DNA of 5,459 nt from Verrucomicrobiota bacterium. Its GTDB lineage: Bacteria > Verrucomicrobiota > Kiritimatiellia > B70-G9. Each line of letters begins with the position of its first letter. The stretch's first letter is position 1. Below are positions 1-5,235 of this stretch, piece after piece. A model generated the notes under the pieces. That model had not been told where the DNA came from and searched no databases. It was given only the letters and a program-made list of their open reading frames with translations. The DNA lies in the NCBI GenBank assembly GCA_003641465.1, contig QNAJ01000117.1, positions 1 through 5,459 of the forward strand, read 5' to 3'. Both the position numbers and the translations under genes were made by a program.

Positions 1-1
1 C

Positions 2-325
2 GGTATCTTCCGGGGTACCCTCGACGTTCAGTCCCGCTCCATTACCGACACGATGTGCTTTGCGGCGGCCGATGCACTGGCGGACTACGCCCGCGATCGC
101 GGATTGGAGCCGGACCATATACTACCCACTATGGAGGACTGGGAAGTATTCGTTGAAGAAGCTGCCGCGGTCGGAACTCAAGCATGCCGCGAAGGGCTGG
201 CGCGTACCCCCCGTTGCGCCGACGAGCTGCGTGCCAGCGCCCGGGAACTTATCCGCAACGCACGTCACATGGCCGGAACACTGATGGCCGAAGGCCTCAT
301 CGCGCCTCCCCCTGCGGAGGACTGA
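2..325 (+). CDS. Malic enzyme (malate dehydrogenase, oxaloacetate-decarboxylating), C-terminal part
   Basis: The reading frame is open from base 2 and ends at TGA 323-325, giving 107 residues of a gene whose start lies outside the window. The stretch beginning GIFRGTLDVQSRSITDTM, followed by AAADALADYA and then MEDWEVFVEEAAAVG, matches the conserved C-terminal end of the NAD(P)-binding domain in bacterial malic enzymes, where the family reads approximately FRGALDVRA...IN..M..AAA.AL and later PxxxDxRVxxxVAxAVA. Malic enzymes are cytosolic and convert malate to pyruvate and CO2 while reducing NAD+ or NADP+. The cofactor preference and catalytic residues lie upstream and cannot be judged. The N-terminus is cut by the window edge, not by mutation. 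The tail after residue 70 (REGLARTPR onward) is less conserved. The following 149 bases carry no clear terminator, and there is no obvious functional link to the downstream genes. Confidence 0.85.
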   Translation, partial: GIFRGTLDVQSRSITDTMCFAAADALADYARDRGLEPDHILPTMEDWEVFVEEAAAVGTQACREGLARTPRCADELRASARELIRNARHMAGTLMAEGLIAPPPAED

Positions 326-474
326 GATTCCCGGACTGCCGGAAGAGACCGCCTCCGGTACCGCCGTGTTACGGAAAAAATTGCCCTGACGCTCCGCGGT
401 GTACGGGAGGCTGGGCCGCGTTTGCGGCTTGCTTTTCCAGCAGAACTGCGCAAAGTTGTTCGCCATCGGCTTCC

Positions 475-550
475 GCCCCCATCGTCTAGAGGTCCAGGAC
501 GCCGGGCTCTCATCCCGGAAACAGGGGTTCGAGTCCCCTTGGGGGCGCCA
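475..550 (+). tRNA. tRNA-Glu, anticodon CTC, with encoded CCA
   Basis: A full cloverleaf can be drawn by hand. The acceptor stem 475-481 (GCCCCCA) pairs with 540-546 (TGGGGGC), leaving discriminator G547 and genomic CCA 548-550. The D-arm contains CGTCTAGAGGTCCAGGAC, close to E. coli tRNA-Glu. The anticodon stem CCGGG 502-506 pairs with CCCGG 514-518 around the 7-base loop CTCTCAT, so the anticodon is CTC (509-511) and reads GAG. The T-arm AGGGGTTCGAGTCCCCT has the usual TTCGA loop. Length is 76 with CCA. I found no convincing -35/-10 pair upstream. There are only 44 bases between CCA and the next start codon, so the tRNA may share a transcript with the CBS-EIIA-antiporter operon. Confidence 0.97.
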
Positions 551-581
551 GCGTGGCTTTGCTGCATCGGTTCACCTCGAA

Positions 582-587
582 AAGGAA
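582..587 (+). promoter_or_regulatory. Ribosome binding site deciding the CBS gene start
   Basis: AAGGAA lies seven bases before ATG 595. It favours ATG 595 over the longer in-frame GTG at 553. That GTG sits 3 bases after the tRNA's CCA end, has no Shine-Dalgarno sequence, and would add 14 basic residues not needed for the CBS fold. Confidence 0.7.
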
Positions 588-594
588 GCGGACA

Positions 595-1092
595 ATGCCG
601 GAATGGGCTGAGTGGGAAAGTCTCCGCGTCCGGGACCTGGTGCAACGGTTCTCCTTTCCGGCCAATGTGCTCAGTCCGGATCGGAGTATTGATGACCTCC
701 TGCGGAAGTTTGTTGAGAATCCGCGTTGCCGCCACGTCTACGTCATAGATGACGACCAGCGGCTGGTCGGCGTGGTGAGGATGAATTCGGTGGTCCAGTA
801 CCTCTTCCCCTATGCCGGTATGCGCATCAACACCAACGAATGGATTCTCGGGGATCTCCCCCGGATCGCCCGCGTGAACCTCAAGGATCTGATCAATGAC
901 CGCCCCCATTTCGTCCATCCGGAGACCTCGCTCACCGAAATGGCTGAAATCCTGATTTCGGAAAAAATCAACGAGCTGCCCGTCGTGGATCAGGATCGGC
1001 GCCTTATCGGCCAGGTGAACGTCTTTGAAATCATCGCCCGCTATCTGGAACGCAGAAATGAGGACCGCTCACATAAGGAGCAGCACCGATGA
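595..1092 (+). CDS. Stand-alone CBS-domain pair protein, likely regulator of the downstream antiporter
   Basis: The product has 165 residues and consists of two CBS repeats in tandem with little else. CBS1 covers about residues 11-70 and includes CRHVYVIDDDQRLVGVVRMN. CBS2 covers about 97-150 and includes INELPVVDQDRRLIGQVNVF. Each shows the usual pattern of a hydrophobic strand, an Asp-rich turn, then LVGVV or LIGQV. In known families a CBS pair (Bateman module) often binds AMP, ATP or related adenine nucleotides and controls a partner enzyme or transporter. There are no signal peptide, membrane segments or catalytic residues, so it should be cytosolic. An N-terminal WAEWE segment and a charged C-terminal tail (ERRNEDRSHKEQHR) flank the module. 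The stop overlaps the next start as ATGA, implying translational coupling with the EIIA-like gene. Its role as a regulator of the antiporter is inferred from gene order only. Confidence 0.88.
   Translation: MPEWAEWESLRVRDLVQRFSFPANVLSPDRSIDDLLRKFVENPRCRHVYVIDDDQRLVGVVRMNSVVQYLFPYAGMRINTNEWILGDLPRIARVNLKDLINDRPHFVHPETSLTEMAEILISEKINELPVVDQDRRLIGQVNVFEIIARYLERRNEDRSHKEQHR
1075..1080 (+). promoter_or_regulatory. Strong ribosome binding site for the EIIA-like gene
   Basis: AAGGAG lies eight bases before ATG 1089, inside the last codons of the CBS gene. Together with the 4-base ATGA overlap it fixes the EIIA-like start and argues for coupled translation of the two proteins. Confidence 0.75.
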
Positions 1093-1895
1093 ATCTGGAG
1101 ACAATTCTGCGTGCAGAATGTTGCGCGGCACGACGGCGCTTTGCCGACAAGGATGATATCCTCCGCGGTGTGGCGAAATGTGCGGCGCGCATCCTGGCCG
1201 GGGTATCGGAAGATGCCATCTATCAGGCACTGCAGGAACGTGAACAACTCGGCTCAACCGGGGTGGGTGCTGGAGTAGCCCTGCCCCACTGCCGCCTGGA
1301 GGTGGTGGACGATTTTGTAGCCGGCGTCTTCACCCTGGAAAATCCAGTGGATTTCGAAGCAATAGACAACCGACCGGTCCGACTGATTGCTTTCATCATC
1401 GCCCCAGATGACAAACCGCGCGAACAGCTCCGGATTCTTTCCTGCTTCTCGCGTACGCTCTCGGATCCTGACACTGTCGGGGAGCTGATGAAGACCACGG
1501 ACCCGGCGGAACTGAGAACCGTCTTTCTCAGAGAGGCCGCCGCCCGCCTCGCTCCTACCGCCGAGGAGGAAATGACTCTCTTTCAAGTGCTCGTTCAGGA
1601 TGAAAAGGTGTTCTCCCGCCTCCTTGACGTCTTCGGTCCTACGGCGGGAACCACGACCGTGGTACTGCAAGGACAGAACCTTTCGGCGTACCTCGGCAGG
1701 ATGCCTCTTTTCGCCGCATTCTGGACACAAGAGCCTTCGCGGTCCTGCCGCCTGATAATGGCGGTTGTGAACCGCCGCCTGGCCAACGAGGTCATCCGCC
1801 GGATTGAAGAAATCACCGGTTCACTGAATCGGGCACGCGGCATAATGGTGACCGTGCAGCACCTCTTCCTGTGCGCCGGTGAACTGGAACTCTGA
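1089..1895 (+). CDS. PTS EIIA(Ntr)-type domain fused to a PII-like C-terminal domain
   Basis: The product has 268 residues, against about 150-160 for a single-domain PtsN-type EIIA. Residues 1-150 are a type-2 EIIA (mannitol/fructose/Ntr superfamily). The ALPHCR motif places the expected phospho-acceptor at His67, preceded by REQLGSTGVGAGVA and followed by RLIAFIIAPDD and HL-like helices, as in PtsN. In E. coli the unphosphorylated PtsN protein binds K+ transport regulators such as TrkA and KdpD, so an EIIA domain next to a cation antiporter is meaningful. After a short Ala/Pro/Glu linker (about 151-161), residues 162-268 read as strand, helix, strand, strand, helix, strand (TLFQVLVQ; DEKVFSRLLDVF; TTTVVLQG; CRLIMAVVN; RRLANEVIRRIEEI; GIMVTVQHLFLCAG). 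This is compatible with a ferredoxin-like PII or PII-like fold. I assign that domain from the predicted strand order only. The protein is cytosolic. Its gene overlaps the CBS gene by 4 bases and abuts the antiporter. Confidence 0.85.
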   Translation: MNLETILRAECCAARRRFADKDDILRGVAKCAARILAGVSEDAIYQALQEREQLGSTGVGAGVALPHCRLEVVDDFVAGVFTLENPVDFEAIDNRPVRLIAFIIAPDDKPREQLRILSCFSRTLSDPDTVGELMKTTDPAELRTVFLREAAARLAPTAEEEMTLFQVLVQDEKVFSRLLDVFGPTAGTTTVVLQGQNLSAYLGRMPLFAAFWTQEPSRSCRLIMAVVNRRLANEVIRRIEEITGSLNRARGIMVTVQHLFLCAGELEL

Positions 1896-1908
1896 TGGCA
1901 CCGCAAGC

Positions 1909-3237
1909 ATGTCTCCGGTCTTCCAGCAGGAACCACTGATAGTCATCGGTCTGGCAGCTGTCATCGCGTTCTACTGCGGTGCTCTGGCGCGGCGTCTCCG
2001 CTTGCCCTCCATCATCGGCTTCATGATTCTGGGAGTGATCTTCGGTCCGTCAGGAATGCGCCTGCTGGAAACTGAGCTGCTTGACCATCTCTCCTTCATT
2101 ACCGAAATCAGTCTCGGATTCGTGGCCTTTGCCATCGGCGCCGAGCTCAGCATGAGGAGCCTGCGCAGTCTGGGACGCGGAATAATCAGCATCATCCTGG
2201 CGGAATCCTTCGGGGCCTTCGCGGCCGTCGCTCTCGCGGTCTACCTTCTGACGCGAAGCTGGCCGGTCGCCGTGCTGTTCGGAGCAGTCGCGCCGGCCAG
2301 CGCACCCGCCGGCACCGTAGCGGTCATCCAGGAGTACCGTGCCCGCGGTCCTCTTACCAAGGCTCTCTACGCAGTGGTCGGCTTTGACGATGGATTGGCC
2401 ATCCTCATCTTCGGCTTCGCCGCTGCGCTTTCCCGTGCCCTGCTCTTCGAGACCCTCGGCCTTGCAGGCGGAGGAGAAGGGCTGCTCAATGCAATGCGTC
2501 AGCCCGTCGGAGAACTCACACTCAGCATTGTCGTGGGCACTCTCCTGGGGGTCATCTTCCTCATAGTGGTCCGACGCCTCGAGGCGCCGCGCGACATGCT
2601 GATCATGATCTTCGGTTTCATCGTATTCACCACAGGGGTAGCGGAAAAATTTCACTTCTCGCTCATTCTGACCAATATGACCATCGGCTTCATCCTGGTG
2701 AACCTCGGCTCTGAACCTCTGACCCGCCGGGTGACCGCTCCTCTTCACGATGTCATGCCCCTGGTATTTCTCCTTTTCTTCACCCTGGCCGGAGCTCACC
2801 TGCGGATAGACCAGTTGCCTCGGCTGGGAATCCTGGGCCTAGTCTACATCGCAGGTCGCTCTGCCGGCCTGATCGGGGGGGCGCGTCTGGGAGCGATGAT
2901 CGGCCACGTTCCCGTCGCGGTACGCCGCTACGTGGGCCTGGGAATTCTCTCTCAGGCCGGGGTAGCCATCGGCCTTTCACTGATCGTTCATCAAGATATG
3001 ACCGAATTGATGCAACAATCGCAGGTACGCCATGCCGTTGCGGAATTCGCCCGCAGTCACCCGGGTATCTCACCCAATCTCTTTGACCCACTTCACATAG
3101 CCGGCATCCTGATCACCACGATCACTGCAACCTGTATCTTTTTTGAAATCGTGGGGCCTATTCTTACTCGATTTGCCCTGCTTCGAGCTGGCGAAATATC
3201 CACTGAGGCGCCTCGGCCATCAACCGCCCGATCCTGA
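1909..3237 (+). CDS. CPA2-family cation:proton antiporter (Na+/H+ or K+/H+ exchanger)
   Basis: This is an integral membrane protein of 442 residues from ATG 1909. An in-frame GTG at 1879 would give 452 residues and overlap the EIIA gene by 17 bases. Neither start has a Shine-Dalgarno sequence. I prefer ATG 1909 because it places MSPVFQQEPL directly before the first membrane helix, where this family usually begins. From M1 at 1909, landmarks are LPSIIGFMILGVIFGPSG (33-50), GAELSMRSL (77-85), the TM5-like APASAPAGTVAVIQEY (128-143), VVGFDDGLAILIFG with an adjacent Asp pair D160-D161 at the expected ion-binding site, TLAGAHLRID (292-301) and LGILSQAGVAIGLSL (344-358). Most of the chain is hydrophobic, with roughly a dozen membrane segments. 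An Asp-Asp pair is typical of electrogenic CPA2 and NhaA-type exchangers, but the ion cannot be decided here. There is no TrkA-N (RCK) domain at the C-terminus, so regulation may come from the separate CBS and EIIA/PII-like proteins. Confidence 0.92.
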   Translation: MSPVFQQEPLIVIGLAAVIAFYCGALARRLRLPSIIGFMILGVIFGPSGMRLLETELLDHLSFITEISLGFVAFAIGAELSMRSLRSLGRGIISIILAESFGAFAAVALAVYLLTRSWPVAVLFGAVAPASAPAGTVAVIQEYRARGPLTKALYAVVGFDDGLAILIFGFAAALSRALLFETLGLAGGGEGLLNAMRQPVGELTLSIVVGTLLGVIFLIVVRRLEAPRDMLIMIFGFIVFTTGVAEKFHFSLILTNMTIGFILVNLGSEPLTRRVTAPLHDVMPLVFLLFFTLAGAHLRIDQLPRLGILGLVYIAGRSAGLIGGARLGAMIGHVPVAVRRYVGLGILSQAGVAIGLSLIVHQDMTELMQQSQVRHAVAEFARSHPGISPNLFDPLHIAGILITTITATCIFFEIVGPILTRFALLRAGEISTEAPRPSTARS

Positions 3238-3268
3238 CCGCGACCCCTGTCCGCCAGCCGGCCACCTG

Positions 3269-3299
3269 ACGTTCCCGGCCGCAATTTCTGCGGCAACGT
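3269..3299 (+). other. Bulged inverted repeat between the operon and the nuclease gene
   Basis: GCCGCA (3278-3283) pairs with TGCGGC (3289-3294) around the loop ATTTC. The outer arms ACGTT (3269-3273) and AACGT (3295-3299) extend the stem, with a one-sided CCCG bulge. It is 31 bases past the antiporter stop and ends against the extended -10 at 3299. There is no T-run on either strand, so it is not a standard intrinsic terminator. It could be a U-less terminator or an operator covering the -35 region. Confidence 0.45.
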
Positions 3300-3307
3300 G
3301 ATATACT
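3299..3307 (+). promoter_or_regulatory. Candidate extended -10 promoter for the GIY-YIG gene
   Basis: TGATATACT matches the extended -10 form TGnTATAAT with one change in the hexamer. No good -35 hexamer lies 16-18 bases upstream, which extended -10 promoters can tolerate. Transcription would start near 3314, giving a leader of about 28 bases before ATG 3342. It is a motif match only. Confidence 0.4.
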
Positions 3308-3317
3308 TGCCTGGCCG

Positions 3318-3335
3318 CCGGGACAGTCCCGGGAG
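3318..3335 (+). promoter_or_regulatory. Leader hairpin overlapping the Shine-Dalgarno sequence
   Basis: CCGGGA (3318-3323) pairs with TCCCGG (3327-3332) around the loop CAG. The 3' arm includes the first two bases of GGGAG (3331-3335), the Shine-Dalgarno sequence lying six bases before ATG 3342. In RNA this compact GC-rich hairpin would partly hide the ribosome binding site and could lower translation of the nuclease. Confidence 0.45.
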
Positions 3336-3341
3336 AGCACA

Positions 3342-4589
3342 ATGCAGCGCGATAGGACCATTCGGGACGAAATACTGCAGCCCGGATTTGCCGTGGTTCT
3401 GGTGGCCGCTTGGCTCCAACCCCGGGGCCGCGGTCTCTCTCTGCGCATGTGTCGCTTCAGCGGTGGATTGCTGCAGAAGCGGCTGATGTGGGCAGGCGAT
3501 CGCAGCCGGATTCCACCATCTCTCGGACGGGAGATCGCCGCCATGCTGCACGCGGCTGCTGATCCCCGCCGCGCCCTGCTCGTCGGAACCGGTAATGGGT
3601 GGCGTCGCCTGGTCGCCTTGTTCCGGCCGGAAATTCTCCATACGGCCCGCACCCTGGATCTCACGAAACTCGTTCGCAGGCTTCATCCCCATCTGCCAGC
3701 GCGCGCCGGGTTCGAACAGATGGCGCGGGCCATGAATCTGAGCAGCTTCCTCGACGAAGAAAAACCGGCCGGCACGCTGGTGGAAGAAGTGCTCTGGAAG
3801 GCGCTTTCCGAGGCCGATGAACGGAAGTTTGACCTGGATGGACTGATGCACTTCGCCTCGCTGCCCCCGCGGAGACCCGATTTCACATCCTATGACTTCC
3901 AACCTTCAGAGATCGCAGCGGTTCCCCCCGGGCCCGGCGTCTATCTGTTTTATGACCACGCCGGTGTACTTCTTTATGTCGGCAAGTCCCGGAACCTCGC
4001 CCGCCGGTTCCGCGAGTATTTCTCTCCCCGGGCCCGCGTCCCGGAAAAGCTGGAGACCATCTGGCGGGCCATCCACCGGTTCTCCCTGATCGAAACCGGC
4101 TCGGATCTGGAGGCCACCCTGCTGGAACAGTATATGATCGAGGAAGCCGGTCCCCGGCTGAATGTCATGCGCCGCGTAGCCGAAGATGCAGCTCGCTATG
4201 ACGTACCGGCAGTACCCGTGGCGGTGGTTGAACGTTCAACCCGACCCGACGCCGCTGAAGTTTTCTTTTTCGGCCGCGGCCGTGCGCTGCAGGTGCGAAT
4301 TCGCCCTCATCGTCCTGCACCGGCAGGATTGCTCAAGGCGGTCAACTGGCACCTGGGAAGGGCACGCGCCTTCAGGCTGACGCAGACCATGCGCGATTGG
4401 GGCAAGCCGGGCGAGGTGATCGGCCTGCGTTATTTTGCCGCGCACCGCTCGCACCTCCACTGGGTGGAACTCGAAGAAGGTTATCCGGCCCGCGTTTTGG
4501 TTGCGACAATAATGACCGCCGCCCGCCGCCGGCTGATGGGAGAAACGCCTCCCGGCCCTTACCGCCCCAGCCCCGGTGTACCGTTCTGA
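3342..4589 (+). CDS. GIY-YIG nuclease-domain protein, UvrC/Cho-like core
   Basis: The product has 415 residues, starting at an ATG six bases after GGGAG. A complete GIY-YIG core spans about 194-277. VPPGPGVYLF holds the GIY-type motif (Y201) and LYVGKSRNLARRFREYF holds the YIG-type motif (Y212) and Arg222. SDLEATLLEQYMIEEAGPRLNV carries Glu262. By hand alignment with Thermotoga UvrC these match catalytic Y19, Y29, R39 and E76, so the nuclease should be active. It lacks the UvrC C-terminal half, so it is nearer to Cho-like or DnaQ-GIY-YIG proteins than to UvrC. Residues 1-185 are not clearly recognisable. The stretch from ALLVGTGNGWRRLVALF to LDLTKLVRRLHPHLP has the rhythm of the later part of a DnaQ-type exonuclease, but without its acidic residues. 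Residues 285-415 (basic, Arg-rich) match nothing I know. A role in DNA incision or repair is inferred from the core. It probably has its own promoter. Confidence 0.82.
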   Translation: MQRDRTIRDEILQPGFAVVLVAAWLQPRGRGLSLRMCRFSGGLLQKRLMWAGDRSRIPPSLGREIAAMLHAAADPRRALLVGTGNGWRRLVALFRPEILHTARTLDLTKLVRRLHPHLPARAGFEQMARAMNLSSFLDEEKPAGTLVEEVLWKALSEADERKFDLDGLMHFASLPPRRPDFTSYDFQPSEIAAVPPGPGVYLFYDHAGVLLYVGKSRNLARRFREYFSPRARVPEKLETIWRAIHRFSLIETGSDLEATLLEQYMIEEAGPRLNVMRRVAEDAARYDVPAVPVAVVERSTRPDAAEVFFFGRGRALQVRIRPHRPAPAGLLKAVNWHLGRARAFRLTQTMRDWGKPGEVIGLRYFAAHRSHLHWVELEEGYPARVLVATIMTAARRRLMGETPPGPYRPSPGVPF

Positions 4590-4595
4590 CCCGAA

Positions 4596-4615
4596 TGATT
4601 CGCTGGTGCGAATCA
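4596..4615 (+). terminator. Possible weak terminator hairpin after the GIY-YIG gene
   Basis: TGATTCG (4596-4602) pairs perfectly with CGAATCA (4609-4615) around the loop CTGGTG, beginning 7 bases after the stop codon. The following bases (GTCATCCATCC) are not a T-run, so intrinsic termination is uncertain. Position is the main support. Confidence 0.35.
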
Positions 4616-4689
4616 GTCATCCATCCGCAAGTTAGTGATGGCACTCGGCACGTCGGGACACCCTACTTTCCTGCTCCCTCTTTCCCTAT

Positions 4690-4713
4690 GCCGTTCTGAG
4701 AACGGCTACTACA
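4690..4713 (-). repeat. Solitary REP-like element (palindrome plus CTACTAC)
   Basis: GCCGTTCT (4690-4697) and AGAACGGC (4699-4706) form a near-perfect palindrome around one base. It is followed directly by CTACTAC (4706-4712) and A. On the minus strand this reads TGTAGTAG then palindrome, the same layout as the paired units from 4839 onward. The stem differs from the GCCGAT/ATCGGC stem of those units by a matched pair of changes. No GTAGTAG partner is visible upstream, so it is a single element. Confidence 0.6.
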
Positions 4714-4745
4714 TCCCGCCTTCCGAGGAAAAGAGAGAATCTCTC

Positions 4746-4772
4746 GCCAAGGGCGCAAAGGACGCCAAGGAA
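4746..4772 (+). repeat. Short 9-base tandem repeat, three degenerate copies
   Basis: GCCAAGGGC, GCAAAGGAC and GCCAAGGAA follow each other without gaps. A small GAGAG/CTCTC hairpin (4733-4737 with 4741-4745) precedes them. Function unknown. The block lies between the solitary REP-like element and the main repeat array, in a stretch with no gene. Confidence 0.5.
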
Positions 4773-4838
4773 GAATGACGAGAAGCCGATTCTTCCATCT
4801 GTTACGATCAACCAACAACCATCAGCCGGCAACCAAAG

Positions 4839-4896
4839 TGTAGTAGTGCGTGCTATACGCGCATTTGGGATGCCGATTAGAACATCGGCTACTACA
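4839..4896. repeat. REP-like unit 1 (inverted pair)
   Basis: The left element is GTAGTAG 4840-4846 with stem TGCGTG (4847-4852) and CGCGCA (4858-4863), containing one G.T pair and the loop CTATA. The right element is GCCGAT (4872-4877) and ATCGGC (4884-4889), then CTACTAC (4889-4895). It is the shortest unit (58 bases) and lacks the internal CGCACAAAGTCGCATTG segment shared by units 2-4. Its left stem differs from all other units. Confidence 0.7.
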
Positions 4897-4902
4897 ACCG
4901 AA

Positions 4903-4951
4903 GGTCAGTGGTCAGTGGTGAGAGGTCACTAGTCAGTGGTCAGAGGTCGAG
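4903..4951 (+). repeat. Heptamer array in spacer 1 (consensus GGTCAGT)
   Basis: Seven contiguous 7-base words read GGTCAGT, GGTCAGT, GGTGAGA, GGTCACT, AGTCAGT, GGTCAGA and GGTCGAG. A 9-base link then leads to GTTGTTGG (4961-4968) and decayed octamers up to about 4990. The 26 bases at 4943-4968 recur exactly at 5153-5178. Confidence 0.65.
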
Positions 4952-5000
4952 GCAGGCCGAGTTGTTGGCTTGTTGGTTGGTCGTTGTCGGGGGCTCGCGG

Positions 5001-5113
5001 TGTAGTAGCGCCTGTTCTAAGGCGCAATGTAGTAGTCCCGCAATCCTGCGGGATTCTGAAGCGCACAAAGTCGCATTGCCGGCCCCAATGCCGATATGAC
5101 ATCGGCTACTACA
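5001..5113. repeat. REP-like unit 2 (two left hairpins, one right)
   Basis: GTAGTAG 5002-5008 is followed by hairpin A (GCGCCT 5008-5013, AGGCGC 5020-5025). A second GTAGTAG (5029-5035) is followed by hairpin B (TCCCGCA 5036-5042, TGCGGGA 5047-5053). Then come the right arm of a second A-type stem (GAAGCGC), a possible GCATTG/CAATGC hairpin (5073-5078 with 5086-5091), and the right element GCCGAT (5090-5095) with ATCGGC (5101-5106) and CTACTAC (5106-5112). The GCATTG/CAATGC stem overlaps GCCGAT, so the two folds exclude each other. Confidence 0.75.
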
Positions 5114-5119
5114 ACCGGA

Positions 5120-5226
5120 GCTCAGTGGTCAGTGGTCGGAGGTCGGGAGCCGGAGGTCGAGGCAGGCCGAGTTGTTGGGTTGCTGGGTTGCTGGGTTGCT
5201 GGGTTGTTGGGTCGTCGGGTTGTTGG
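5120..5226 (+). repeat. Spacer 2: heptamer array followed by octamer array
   Basis: Six heptamers (5120-5161: GCTCAGT, GGTCAGT, GGTCGGA, GGTCGGG, AGCCGGA, GGTCGAG) and a 9-base link are followed by seven octamers (5171-5226). The octamers are GTTGTTGG, three GTTGCTGG, GTTGTTGG, GTCGTCGG and GTTGTTGG, ending in GGGTGAAT before unit 3. Neither period is a multiple of three. Confidence 0.75.
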
Positions 5227-5235
5227 GGGTGAATG

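Noticed and set aside
364..380. Hairpin CCGT/ACGG followed by AAAAAA as a terminator of the malic enzyme gene
   Set aside because: The stem is only 4 bp and the run after it is A, not T, on the coding strand. On the other strand the T-run comes before the stem.
429..457. TTGCTT and AAAGTT with 17-base spacing as the tRNA promoter
   Set aside because: The second hexamer matches the -10 consensus at only two positions. The match is no better than chance.
553..594. GTG 553 as the start of the CBS protein
   Set aside because: It lies 3 bases after the tRNA CCA, has no ribosome binding site, and ATG 595 has AAGGAA at ideal distance.
265..918. Long minus-strand open frame of 217 codons, and others opposite the antiporter and nuclease genes (2050-2799, 3093-3902)
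   Set aside because: They lie antisense to genes with clear domain matches, and the first also crosses the tRNA. In GC-rich DNA such shadow frames are expected, and their products show no recognisable motif.
3342..4589. Annotation as UvrC itself
   Set aside because: Only the N-terminal GIY-YIG core matches. The core sits in the middle of the chain, the protein is too short, and the UvrB-binding, RNase H-like and helix-hairpin-helix parts are not seen.
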